In this document: positions 8,255 to 15,783 of the stretch, piece by piece
How positions within the stretch are numbered: position 1 is the first letter of the stretch
Layout of the letters: each line of letters starts with the position of its first letter
Assembly: GCA_002937455.1 (NCBI GenBank)
Contig: PTJZ01000007.1
Location: 107,491-171,490 of the forward strand
DNA length: 64,000 nucleotides
Direction: 5' to 3'
Source: Alphaproteobacteria bacterium MarineAlpha11_Bin1
GTDB lineage: Bacteria > Pseudomonadota > Alphaproteobacteria > MPNO01 > UBA830
Made by a program: the position numbers and the translations under genes
The notes under the pieces: generated by a model
Database searches by the model: none
Seen by the model: only the letters and a program-made list of their open reading frames with translations
Told to the model about the DNA's origin: nothing

Positions 8255-8821
8255 TTAGTCTTTAGCGCGCTCGACGTAAGATCCGTCTTCGGTATTCACC
8301 ACAATTCGCGTACCCGCCTCAATGTGAGGCGGTACCATAACGCGAACGCCGTTTTCGACTACTGATGGCTTATAGGACGACGAAGCGGTCTGCCCTTTTA
8401 CAACCGGGTCTGCTTCCACAACCTCTAAAGTTACGTGCTGAGGAAGTCGGACGCCCACGACTTTTCCGTCGATCAGATCAGCTGTCACCGCCATCCCGTC
8501 TTGCAGAAAAGCGGCAGCTTCAGCCATTTGGTCTATTTGGACCGTGAATTGTTCGTAGCTTTCGCTGTCCATGAAGGTGATTTGATCTCCATCTACGTAT
8601 AAGTAGGTGGCTTCTTTTTCTTCGACCATGAGCTTTTCGACAGACTCTGAGGTTCGAAATCGCTCGTTTGTCTTATTTCCGGATTTGACATCTCGCATTT
8701 CGACTTGGATGAACGCATTACCCTTCCCGGGCAGAAGCATCTCGGTTTTCATCACAGTCCACTGCTTGTCCGCATGCTCTATCACATTACCCGGCCGGAT
8801 GGTGTTCGCCTGGATTTTCAT
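8255..8821 (-). CDS. efp: Elongation factor P
   Basis: A 188-residue EF-P with the three usual domains: a KOW-like N-terminal domain and two OB folds. EF-P rescues ribosomes stalled on consecutive prolines by entering the E site. The modifiable loop reads M-L-L-P-G-K-G-N-A-F, with Lys33 at the place of Escherichia coli Lys34, which EpmA and EpmB beta-lysylate. Both enzymes are encoded next door, which supports that modification here. The length and the C-terminal signature with I-E-A-G-T-R-I-V-V-N are normal. The ATG at 8821 has an AAAAAAAGG stretch just before it as a weak ribosome-binding site. A possible structured leader lies about 90 bases upstream. Confidence 0.97.
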   Translation of the reverse strand: MKIQANTIRPGNVIEHADKQWTVMKTEMLLPGKGNAFIQVEMRDVKSGNKTNERFRTSESVEKLMVEEKEATYLYVDGDQITFMDSESYEQFTVQIDQMAEAAAFLQDGMAVTADLIDGKVVGVRLPQHVTLEVVEADPVVKGQTASSSYKPSVVENGVRVMVPPHIEAGTRIVVNTEDGSYVERAKD

Positions 8822-8908
8822 CCTTTTTTTCCGCTATTTAATATGGCGCGTAGACCTATCAGCTTGGCCCGGGATGCGCAATCGGAGAGGGTTAATCGAT
8901 TTTTTGCG

Positions 8909-8989
8909 ATCGTTCCTAACTGATGACATTAGTGTAAGTTCATTCCGTTTTTGTAAAATCGTTCATTGGTCAAAATCAGTTAGCACGAT
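8909..8989. other. Long imperfect inverted repeat in the efp-epmB gap
   Basis: CTAACTGAT (8916-8924) and ATCAGTTAG (8975-8983) are perfectly complementary, and the pairing continues outward with ATCGT (8909-8913) and ACGAT (8985-8989) past a small bulge: 14 pairs closing a 50-base loop. It lies 88 bases upstream of the efp start codon and downstream of epmB, so it could be part of an efp leader or the 3' end of the epmB transcript. On the plus strand six Ts follow about 8 bases after the stem, too far for a classic terminator. The rest of this 289-base gap shows no gene. Confidence 0.3.
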
Positions 8990-9110
8990 TTTCGAGGTTT
9001 TTTCATGATTTTTAGGTGGCAGACCATGGACCTGCCGAGAGGATCCGATCAACTATTTTGAATGTGTTAGAGCCGACATAACACCAAGCCGCTCGTTGTG
9101 ATTGTATAAT

Positions 9111-10190
9111 TTAAATTTCTTCGTAGCGATGAATCTCACCCTTAAAGTCTTTCATTCTCCATTCCTGATCAGATTGCTCGATTGCGGCGGTTTGAGCTGC
9201 CACTTTCCCGTACCCTTCGGGAATATCGACCACGTAAGTTGGCTGACACAAACCCGAAAGATGTCCTCGAAGGGCATCAAATATTGCGCGTCCCTCTTCT
9301 AGAGAGAGACGGAAACGGGCAGTACCTTGGGCCTGATCTGGGTGATGTAAGTAGTATGGTTTGACCTTGAGTGCGATTAATCGTCGGAACAGCTCCGATA
9401 GCGTTTCTATATCGGCATTCACGCCTTTTAAGAGTACTGACTGAGATAATAGAGGGATCCCACCCCGTGTAAGACGTTCACAGGTGTTAGCAACTTCTGT
9501 GGTGAGTTCGCGCGAATGATTAACGTGAAGCACCATCCAGACCGGAAGATCACAACGCAAAGCTTTTATGAGTCGGTCAGTTACGCGACTTGGTAGGGAG
9601 ACTGGCACACGGGTATGGATACGTAGATTGTTAAGATGCGGAACCGCGGATAGCTGAGCTAACAGCGCGCCGAGTCTGGTGTCGGAAAGGGACAGTGGGT
9701 CCCCTCCCGTAAGGATTACCTCATGGATATCTTTACGGTCTTTAATATATGCGATGGCTGAATCGATATCCGTCGAGGAGGGTGCGGCCGCGTTACGTCC
9801 AACACGGTCGCGGCGAAAACAATAGCGGCAGTACACCGGACAAGATAGTGTTGGCATCAGTAGTACCCGATCGGGATATCGGTGTATCAAACCTGGAAGC
9901 GGAGAATGGTCGTGATCGCCAATAGGGTCCGCTAGTTCGTTATCCAATGCGTCTAACTCCGCGGTGTCGGGCACAAACTGTTTCGCGATTGGATCTTCAG
10001 GATCGTTTGGATCCATTAATGCGACTACCCCGGCGGGGATAGCGACACTGTAGCGCTCGCCAACTCGTTCAAGGGCCTCAATTTCTTCATGCTTTATAAG
10101 TCCCGCCTGATCAAGTTGGAGGGCGGTCCGTAATACAGCAGGGGTAGGGTTGATTTTTGACAAGGTGACGGTCTCCATTCTATTAGGCAT
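9111..10190 (-). CDS. epmB: EF-P--lysine 2,3-aminomutase-like enzyme EpmB
   Basis: A 359-residue radical-SAM enzyme of the lysine 2,3-aminomutase family. The iron-sulfur site is C-P-V-Y-C-R-Y-C-F near residue 115, followed by the family's R-R-D-R and I-L-T-G-G-D-P-L-S segments. The length is that of EpmB (about 340) and well short of true catabolic KamA (over 400), and it sits between efp and epmA. EpmB converts (S)-alpha-lysine to (R)-beta-lysine, which EpmA attaches to EF-P. The ATG at 10190 is chosen; the in-frame ATG at 10178 is nearly as likely, and neither has a ribosome-binding site. The start codon lies 10 bases from that of the divergent epmA. Confidence 0.92.
   Translation of the reverse strand: MPNRMETVTLSKINPTPAVLRTALQLDQAGLIKHEEIEALERVGERYSVAIPAGVVALMDPNDPEDPIAKQFVPDTAELDALDNELADPIGDHDHSPLPGLIHRYPDRVLLMPTLSCPVYCRYCFRRDRVGRNAAAPSSTDIDSAIAYIKDRKDIHEVILTGGDPLSLSDTRLGALLAQLSAVPHLNNLRIHTRVPVSLPSRVTDRLIKALRCDLPVWMVLHVNHSRELTTEVANTCERLTRGGIPLLSQSVLLKGVNADIETLSELFRRLIALKVKPYYLHHPDQAQGTARFRLSLEEGRAIFDALRGHLSGLCQPTYVVDIPEGYGKVAAQTAAIEQSDQEWRMKDFKGEIHRYEEI
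10157..10186 (+). promoter_or_regulatory. Candidate sigma-70 promoter for epmA
   Basis: TTGACA at 10157-10162 is a consensus -35 box. TATTAG at 10181-10186 follows at an 18-base spacing and matches four of six -10 positions. A transcript would begin near 10193, only about 8 bases before the epmA ATG at 10201, so the mRNA would be almost leaderless; this fits the lack of any ribosome-binding site. The promoter overlaps the start of the divergent epmB. Confidence 0.45.
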
Positions 10191-10200
10191 TATTGCTACG

Positions 10201-11268
10201 ATGGCGAACAATGAAACCCCAAGATTGTTTTCGGGCGCCTGGTGGTGCCGGGACCGTTTTGAAGAGCGCGCGGATTACTTAGTTCGCCGCGCCGACATGC
10301 TTAAATCTGCCCGCGAATTCTTCGACCGTAGCGGTTATGTTGAGGTCGAGACACCGGCACTTCAAGTCTGTCCTGGGATGGAGCCGCATCTAAACACGTT
10401 CGTGACTAGTCTTTACGATCCGGACGGTGACTATCGTGAACTATTCCTTCACACGTCACCGGAATTCGCGATGAAAAAACTTTTAGCCGCGGGCATGCAA
10501 CGTATTTTCCAGTTTGCGAGAGTCTTTCGGAACGGCGAACGCTCCACCAAGAATCATCCTGAATTTACGATGCTTGAGTGGTATCGGGTGGATGCGGATT
10601 GGCGCACTATTGCTGAAATGGCGGAAGAACTCGTGCGTGCGGTATGTGGCCCCGTTGCACGGCGCGGCAATTTTGTTTGTAATGTCGCAGGGCCTTGGGA
10701 ATATCTCTCAGTCGCGGAGGCTGTGGAACGCAGTACCGGTATTGATCTGCTGCAGACAACCCAGAATCCGCTTGATCCTGATAAACAAGCGCTACGACTC
10801 GCCGCCGAAGAGATTGGGGTACGCACTATTGATAGCGACACTTGGGAAGATGTCTTTTTCCGAATTTTTCTTGAGCGGGTAGAGCCGGGACTCGGGTTGG
10901 AAGCGCCGACTGTACTACACTCTTACCCGGCGTCGATGGCGGCACTAGCGAGGTTATCCCCTGAAGATCCTCGCGTTTCAGAGCGCTTTGAGATTTTTGT
11001 ATGCGGACTTGAACTGGCTAATGGGTACAGCGAACTTACGGACATTGATGAGCATCTAGCCAGATTTACAGCGACCGCTGAGCAACGGATCGCTGCCGGC
11101 CGCGATCCCATTCCGGTTGACGAGGATTTTCTAGCGGCAGTCCAGTCCGGCATTCCAGAATCCGCCGGCATTGCTCTAGGATTTGACAGGCTGGTTATGC
11201 TTGCTACGGGTGCCCTGCGAATCGACGACGTATTGTGGGCTCCAGTGGTTGGGCCGACTATTAGTTAA
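10201..11268 (+). CDS. epmA: EF-P--(R)-beta-lysine ligase EpmA (GenX/PoxA)
   Basis: A 355-residue paralogue of class II lysyl-tRNA synthetase that lacks the N-terminal anticodon-binding domain. Class II motifs are visible: motif 2 as F-A-R-V-F-R-N-G-E-R-S near residue 105, H-P-E-F-T-M-L-E-W-Y directly after it, and motif 3 as G-I-A-L-G-F-D-R-L-V-M near 330. The enzyme activates beta-lysine as an adenylate and transfers it to the EF-P lysine. The ATG at 10201 is preferred over upstream in-frame starts because it begins the family's N-terminus and lies just after a promoter-like sequence. It diverges from epmB and, with efp, completes an EF-P modification locus. No epmC hydroxylase gene is in the window. 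Confidence 0.93.
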   Translation: MANNETPRLFSGAWWCRDRFEERADYLVRRADMLKSAREFFDRSGYVEVETPALQVCPGMEPHLNTFVTSLYDPDGDYRELFLHTSPEFAMKKLLAAGMQRIFQFARVFRNGERSTKNHPEFTMLEWYRVDADWRTIAEMAEELVRAVCGPVARRGNFVCNVAGPWEYLSVAEAVERSTGIDLLQTTQNPLDPDKQALRLAAEEIGVRTIDSDTWEDVFFRIFLERVEPGLGLEAPTVLHSYPASMAALARLSPEDPRVSERFEIFVCGLELANGYSELTDIDEHLARFTATAEQRIAAGRDPIPVDEDFLAAVQSGIPESAGIALGFDRLVMLATGALRIDDVLWAPVVGPTIS

Positions 11269-11281
11269 CACCGCTCAATGG

Positions 11282-11560
11282 CTAATCGCAGAGATTGAGG
11301 GTGAGCCATTCACCAAACAATCGAACTGACCGTTGCATTTTTTCCGACGTTAAATCACCAAATGCGATCTGACAAACCAGGTAACTAGCCGTTGCCGTGG
11401 CCATGGGCTCTGCCAGAAATTCGGTTACTTGTTCCGGTGTCCCCATAACTGCGTGCCCCTGCGCTACCATTACTTCAAACTCCGAGGGCTTCTGGTGTTT
11501 TGGGTACAGCCATGTCGTGGCGGCGAAATAGCCAGTTGAAACTATCGTGCCATCTTTTGA
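11282..11560 (-). pseudogene. C-terminal remnant of an LLM-class flavin oxidoreductase
   Basis: An open frame of about 93 codons with no plausible start at its upstream end. Its last 75 codons read like the C-terminus of a luciferase-like (LLM) flavin-dependent oxidoreductase: A-V-M-G-T-P-E-Q-V near the middle, then A-S-Y-L-V-C-Q-I-A-F-G-D-L-T and S-V-R-L-F-G-E-W-L. Full-length members have 330-370 residues, so at least 250 are missing. The frame runs upstream into the last codons of thiE, which places the break close to 11540-11560. I infer a relic left by a deletion. A short functional protein from the ATG at 11470 is possible but not supported by a ribosome-binding site. Confidence 0.6.
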
Positions 11561-12186
11561 TTAAAGGCCTTAACTGCCGCCGCTGGCCCACCGCTATAAT
11601 TCCAGACACCACCGCCAACAGCGAGAAAATCTGCACCGGCGTTCACGACGGTGCTGCAGTTGTCGACAGTTATGCCGCCAATGGCGACGCAGGGCACTAT
11701 CATCAACTCCTGCCACCAACTAAGGATTGCGATGTCCGCTGGCGTCGCGGTCTCTTTTGTGGACGAGGGAAAGAATGCACCGAAGGCGACGTAGTCTGCG
11801 CCTGCTTCGCCTGCATCAAATGCCAGCTCACGCGAGCCCTTGCAGGTAACACCGATAATCGCTTTGTCTCCAACCAGTCGGCGGGCATTTACGTAGGGCG
11901 TGTCACCTTGCCCTAAATGAACACCATCGCAATCCATGTCTGCAGCAAGATCAGCACGGTCGTTCATTATAAAGGCGACATCGCGGTCTTGGGCCACCGG
12001 CCTAAGGATTTCCGTCGCGTGACGTATGTAGTCGTCGGTCACATTCTTCAGCCGGAGCTGTACACATGCGACATCTCCTCCATCCAATGCTGCGCCGAGT
12101 TTTTCTGCGAATGCGATCGCACCGCCCGTATCGAAAGTTGGCGGCGATATCAAGTAAAGCTGGCAGGTCTGGGCAGCGATGCGCAA
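11542..12186 (-). CDS. thiE: Thiamine-phosphate synthase
   Basis: A 214-residue TIM-barrel enzyme that joins HMP pyrophosphate and the thiazole phosphate to make thiamine phosphate. Landmarks are C-V-Q-L-R-L-K near residue 42, I-M-N-D-R-A-D-L-A near 75, D-G-V-H-L-G-Q-G-D near 87, I-G-V-T-C near 112, [13 protein letters not shown] near 132 and a phosphate-binding I-G-G-I-T near 166. It lies 11 bases after the stop of fbaB on the minus strand and is probably co-transcribed with it. No TPP riboswitch was seen here; thiD is elsewhere in the window (30.4 kb). Confidence 0.92.
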   Translation of the reverse strand: MRIAAQTCQLYLISPPTFDTGGAIAFAEKLGAALDGGDVACVQLRLKNVTDDYIRHATEILRPVAQDRDVAFIMNDRADLAADMDCDGVHLGQGDTPYVNARRLVGDKAIIGVTCKGSRELAFDAGEAGADYVAFGAFFPSSTKETATPADIAILSWWQELMIVPCVAIGGITVDNCSTVVNAGADFLAVGGGVWNYSGGPAAAVKAFNQKMAR

Positions 12187-12197
12187 GATCCCTCTGT

Positions 12198-13118
12198 TTA
12201 CGCCTTATTCTGGTATATCTTAATGATCTGATTGAGCATGGCCAAAGCCTCATCCTTTGGGCGTTGGAAGGTATTTCGACCTATAATGGAGCCATTGCCG
12301 CCGCCATCACGGATGGCAGTGACTTCCTTGTAGATGCCGTCAAGTTCTTTGGCCTCGCCGCCGGAGAACACGACAATGCGCTTGCCGTTAAAACATGCCT
12401 GGACAACGTGTTCGATACGCTTGGCAAGAGTGGTAACCGGAATTTTCTGCGCGGAGTAAATCTTTTCTGCTGCGTCAAGGAAAATCGCATCTGTAGGCGG
12501 CTTAACCTTGATAATATGAGCGCCGATTAGGGCAGCCATATGCGCAGCATAGGCGCAGACATCCATTGCGGTTTCACCCTCTTTGGTCACCATACCACCT
12601 CTTGGATAGGACCAGACGACGACGGCAAGGCCCACGGATTTCGCCTCTTCGGCTAGTTCGCGAATTTCCTCCATAAGTTCAAACTGATACTCAGATCCGG
12701 GATAAATCGTGAACCCAATCGCCGAACAGCCAAGCCTAAGCGCATCGCTAACTGTCGCGGTTACGGCCTGATCTTTTTCCGTCGCTAGCGAATTGGCCGA
12801 GTTACATTTGAGGATTGTCGGGATCCCACCAGCGAAGGTGTCGGCGCCTGCCTCAATCATGCCGAGTGGGGCGGCAAACGCGGATAGGCCGGCGTCAATA
12901 GCGAGCTGGAAATGATAATGGGGATCGTAGCCCGCGTTGTTGGGAGCAAAACTACGCGCCGGGCCGTGCTCGAAACCTTGGTCAACCGGTAGGATCACAA
13001 GCTTACCGGTGCCCCCTAGTTTGCCGTGCATCAGTATATTGGCCAATTTGTTCTTTGTGCCTGGATTATCACTTTCGTATCCGGCGAGTATTTTCTTAAC
13101 TTTCTGGCTGACGCGCAT
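12198..13118 (-). CDS. fbaB: Class I fructose-bisphosphate aldolase (FbaB/DhnA type)
   Basis: A 306-residue archaeal-type class I aldolase that cleaves fructose 1,6-bisphosphate through a Schiff base. Landmarks are [11 protein letters not shown] near residue 45, Y-P-G-S-E-Y-Q near 145, [10 protein letters not shown] near 213 (holding the Schiff-base lysine region), and F-S-G-G-E-A-K near 253. The ATG at 13118 is chosen since GGAAGG lies 8 bases upstream; the frame is open up to 13151. It is the first gene of an fbaB-thiE unit and diverges from the DUF4164-zapA pair. Confidence 0.92.
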   Translation of the reverse strand: MRVSQKVKKILAGYESDNPGTKNKLANILMHGKLGGTGKLVILPVDQGFEHGPARSFAPNNAGYDPHYHFQLAIDAGLSAFAAPLGMIEAGADTFAGGIPTILKCNSANSLATEKDQAVTATVSDALRLGCSAIGFTIYPGSEYQFELMEEIRELAEEAKSVGLAVVVWSYPRGGMVTKEGETAMDVCAYAAHMAALIGAHIIKVKPPTDAIFLDAAEKIYSAQKIPVTTLAKRIEHVVQACFNGKRIVVFSGGEAKELDGIYKEVTAIRDGGGNGSIIGRNTFQRPKDEALAMLNQIIKIYQNKA

Positions 13119-13346
13119 CGATCGATCCTTCCGATAACTTAACCCCGTCAATACTAGATAGACCCGGTAATTTCAATCTTTACAGTCTATATTTTCGCGG
13201 AAAACTGGGAGTTTTAGGCTATTCTTAGAGAGATCGATTCGGGGTTGTAACGACTTTTAGTTACTAACCTTTTGGATAGGTTGACGTCACTTTCGTCAAC
13301 ATCGTATTGTGCAAAAATTAAAAAAAACGGTGGGTTAGAGGACTTC

Positions 13347-13574
13347 GTGTCGAAATTAGATGAAGCGGCAAAGCGCCTCCAAAAAGCTGTTACAGCCTTG
13401 GAAAAAGCAGCCCGTACCAAATCTGAAAATGAAAGAGCCGCATTATCCGGTACTTCGGAATCTGACCTTTCTGCGGCGCGGGACAAGGCCGGCGATCTTG
13501 AAGCGTTGAACGCGTCCGTCGCGGAAAGGCTAGATCTTGCGATTTTGCGTGTGAAAGACATTTTGGATAAATGA
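13347..13574 (+). CDS. DUF4164-like coiled-coil protein
   Basis: A 75-residue protein, almost entirely predicted coiled coil (K-L-D-E-A-A-K-R-L-Q-K-A-V-T-A-L-E-K and L-N-A-S-V-A-E-R-L-D-L-A-I-L-R-V-K). It ends one base before zapA, and such small coiled-coil genes directly before zapA are usual in alphaproteobacteria, where they are assigned to DUF4164. The GTG at 13347 has GAGG 5 bases upstream; the frame upstream, to 13272, is less likely to be translated. A role together with ZapA in division is an inference from position only. Confidence 0.75.
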   Translation: MSKLDEAAKRLQKAVTALEKAARTKSENERAALSGTSESDLSAARDKAGDLEALNASVAERLDLAILRVKDILDK

Positions 13575-13575
13575 C

Positions 13576-13908
13576 ATGGCGCAGGTCGAGATAAAAATCA
13601 ACGGTCGAAACTACCAAATTGCCTGCGACGACGGCCAAGAAGCTCATCTAGTCCAACTGGGCGAATATGTCGACAAGCGAGTTCAAGAACTCGTGTCGGC
13701 GGTCGGTCAGGTGGGGGACTCTCGACTCCTTGTCATGGTATCGCTGCTAGTTGCGGACGAACTTGCCGAAACCTACGCTGATCTTAATCAAACTGCAGCC
13801 GCAGCAGAAGTTGCCGGGTCGGTTGAGAAAAAGGAGGCCGCGCTCGCAGAGATCGTCGATTCCGCAACTGCCCAGATCGAAGATATCACTCGGATTCTGT
13901 CCGACTAA
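13576..13908 (+). CDS. zapA: Cell division protein ZapA
   Basis: A 110-residue ZapA. The N-terminal globular part has V-E-I-K-I-N-G-R-N-Y-Q-I-A-C-D-D-G-Q-E and L-G-E-Y-V-D-K-R-V-Q, and the C-terminal half is a coiled coil. ZapA binds FtsZ and cross-links protofilaments at the division ring. It starts one base after the DUF4164 gene and is followed by 6S RNA and fthC, an order conserved in many proteobacteria. Confidence 0.92.
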   Translation: MAQVEIKINGRNYQIACDDGQEAHLVQLGEYVDKRVQELVSAVGQVGDSRLLVMVSLLVADELAETYADLNQTAAAAEVAGSVEKKEAALAEIVDSATAQIEDITRILSD

Positions 13909-13969
13909 GGTCCAGACTAAAAGTCAAAGTCCATTTCCCGTTTACAATTTATGCCTTAGGTTAGGCTAT

Positions 13970-14128
13970 GGCGGGGCTATCCGGTGCGATAGGTCATTAC
14001 ATCCCTGGGGCCAATACAATTCTCTCGGGAACTGCCTCTGTCGGGGTCTTGGCCTCGGTACGCGGTGCCCACCTGTTTCGTGCAGGCCGCAGAGGATCAT
14101 ATTGACAGCCGGCCGCGACGGCTCCGCC
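13970..14128 (+). ncRNA. ssrS: 6S RNA
   Basis: A 159-base region between zapA and fthC, the classic location of 6S RNA in proteobacteria. The ends pair: GGCGGGGC (13970-13977) with GCTCCGCC (14121-14128), eight pairs with one G-U. The inside is G+C-rich and self-complementary with interruptions, as expected for the long rod with a central bubble that imitates an open promoter and holds sigma-70 RNA polymerase in stationary phase. Exact ends are estimated from the closing stem. Confidence 0.75.
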
Positions 14129-14162
14129 GCTTCGTTTCTGCAAAACCAGACGGGGTTCTGAT

Positions 14163-14774
14163 TTGTTGAGGAATACGGACTGGATAGATCGAGAAAAATC
14201 GGAGTTGCGAAGTGAACTGCGCCTGCAGCGTAGCAAGTTGGGCCCCACCTATGGCACGAATGCCGCGAAATTACTTTCGGATCGGTTCTTTAAACATTTT
14301 GATCAGACGTTAGAAGGCTGTGTAGTAGCAGGCTACTGGCCGATGAAGGGTGAAATTGACATCCGCCGGGTGATAAATGAACTCGTGAGTCGCGCAGCGA
14401 TAACGGCGCTTCCAGTGACGGTAGGGAGAGATAAGCCGTTAGTGTTTCGCCGCTGGGCCCCGGGCGACAGACTGTTTAAGGGAGACTTCGAGGTATTCGA
14501 ACCTGACCCACGATTGCCCACCATCGTTCCGGATATCGTGGTAGTGCCGATACTTGGTTTCGATGCCGCCGGTAATCGTTTGGGGTATGGGGGTGGTTAT
14601 TATGATAGAACCTTGGCGGCGCTTAGAATTACGCCCGGAATTCTCGCCGTGGGCGTCGCTTATGATGAGCAGGAGTGCAACAAAATACCCGTAGACGCCA
14701 AAGACATGCCGCTTGATATAATATTCACCACCCGGCGAACGATATCGCCTGACAGAGAGGGAAATGCAGACTAA
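14163..14774 (+). CDS. fthC: 5-formyltetrahydrofolate cyclo-ligase
   Basis: A 203-residue enzyme (YgfA/MTHFS) that uses ATP to turn 5-formyl-THF into 5,10-methenyl-THF. The ATP and folate site motifs are visible: G-Y-W-P-M-K-G-E-I-D near residue 57 and V-V-P-I-L-G-F-D-A-A-G-N-R-L-G-Y-G-G-G-Y-Y-D near 131-152. The TTG at 14163 is taken as start because no ATG or GTG lies at the right place, so the first few residues are uncertain. It follows 6S RNA, as in many proteobacteria, and ends directly before the next gene. Confidence 0.9.
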   Translation: MLRNTDWIDREKSELRSELRLQRSKLGPTYGTNAAKLLSDRFFKHFDQTLEGCVVAGYWPMKGEIDIRRVINELVSRAAITALPVTVGRDKPLVFRRWAPGDRLFKGDFEVFEPDPRLPTIVPDIVVVPILGFDAAGNRLGYGGGYYDRTLAALRITPGILAVGVAYDEQECNKIPVDAKDMPLDIIFTTRRTISPDREGNAD

Positions 14775-15587
14775 ATGAGAATACTAATTTGCGGCGACGT
14801 GGTGGGCCGGTCCGGCCGTAATGTAGTAATTAACCAACTGCCTATACTTAAAGACCGATATGCGATCGATTTTATTATCGTCAACGGGGAAAATTCCGCG
14901 GGTGGGTTCGGTATCACGCCAAAAATCTGCGATGAATTTTTCGGTGTTGGCGCTGACGCAATTACTACTGGAAATCATGTCTGGGACCAGAAAGACATAA
15001 TCCCACATTTCGACAAAGAGCCAAGGATCCTGCGGCCGGCAAACTTTCCTATAGGAACGCCCGGTAAGGGTGCCGCGCAATTCACAGATTCCCGTGGCCG
15101 AAAAGTTGTCATTCTGCACCTGATGGCGCGTTTATTTATGGATCCCCTTGATGATCCATTCGCCGCAGCTGCCGAGATGCTGAATACGTGGCGACTAGCG
15201 GGAAACGCGGATGCCATTGTACTCGATTTTCACGGTGAAGCGTCGAGTGAAAAAATGGCTATGGGACATTTTCTTGACGGTCGCGTCTCGGTTGTTGTTG
15301 GTACCCACACCCATGTTCCAACGGCTGACGCACAGGTGTTTCCCGGCGGCACAGGTTATATGACAGATATCGGTATGTGTGGAGACTATGATTCAGTGAT
15401 CGGGATCCGTAAGGAAACCTCCGTAGATCGTTTTGTTCGAAAGATGCCGACGGTCCGGATGGAAGCCGCTCAAGGGGTTGCTACCCTTTGTGCCGTCTTG
15501 GTCGATACAGACGATTCAACTGGGCTTACCACGGATATCCGGCCGATTCGGATCGGCGGGCGTCTTAGGGGCGAACAACCTGATTGA
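14775..15587 (+). CDS. YmdB-family metallophosphoesterase (TIGR00282)
   Basis: A 270-residue calcineurin-like phosphoesterase. Metal ligands are visible in I-C-G-D-V-V-G-R-S-G-R near residue 4, V-N-G-E-N-S-A-G-G near 37, I-T-T-G-N-H-V-W-D near 61, F-H-G-E-A-S-S-E near 152 and V-G-T-H-T-H-V-P-T-A-D near 175. The Bacillus YmdB member hydrolyses 2',3'-cyclic nucleotides and affects biofilm and RNA turnover; the substrate here is not known. The ATG lies immediately after the fthC stop, so the two are translationally close and co-transcribed. Confidence 0.88.
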   Translation: MRILICGDVVGRSGRNVVINQLPILKDRYAIDFIIVNGENSAGGFGITPKICDEFFGVGADAITTGNHVWDQKDIIPHFDKEPRILRPANFPIGTPGKGAAQFTDSRGRKVVILHLMARLFMDPLDDPFAAAAEMLNTWRLAGNADAIVLDFHGEASSEKMAMGHFLDGRVSVVVGTHTHVPTADAQVFPGGTGYMTDIGMCGDYDSVIGIRKETSVDRFVRKMPTVRMEAAQGVATLCAVLVDTDDSTGLTTDIRPIRIGGRLRGEQPD

Positions 15588-15603
15588 CTTAATTAAATTG
15601 GAT

Positions 15604-15708
15604 TGTCCGGGTCTTGAGCAATCTTATTTAGTTAAAATCAGGGCATCCCCGCCCTATTCCTGCCACATTACATTGCCAAGCTGTTGCTACTACTAAATTA
15701 CCCGGACA
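15604..15708 (+). other. Candidate structured RNA or leader before yebC
   Basis: TGTCCGGGT (15604-15612) pairs perfectly with ACCCGGACA (15700-15708), and nested inside are ATTTAGT (626-632 of the 15 kb block) with ACTAAAT (692-698) and an AGGGC/GCCCT hairpin (15640-15655). Nine plus seven nested pairs around a small hairpin in 105 bases is more than expected by chance. It lies in the 196-base gap between the YmdB-like gene and yebC. A TATAAAT-containing, promoter-like stretch (about 15741-15753) lies between it and yebC, so it could be the end of one transcript or a separate RNA. I do not recognise a known RNA family. Confidence 0.3.
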
Positions 15709-15783
15709 TGTGGGGGTTCGGGGTCGCCATAACACTAGGTATGGTATAAATTATATCAATTTGGGGATGAAGTCGGAGAGACA

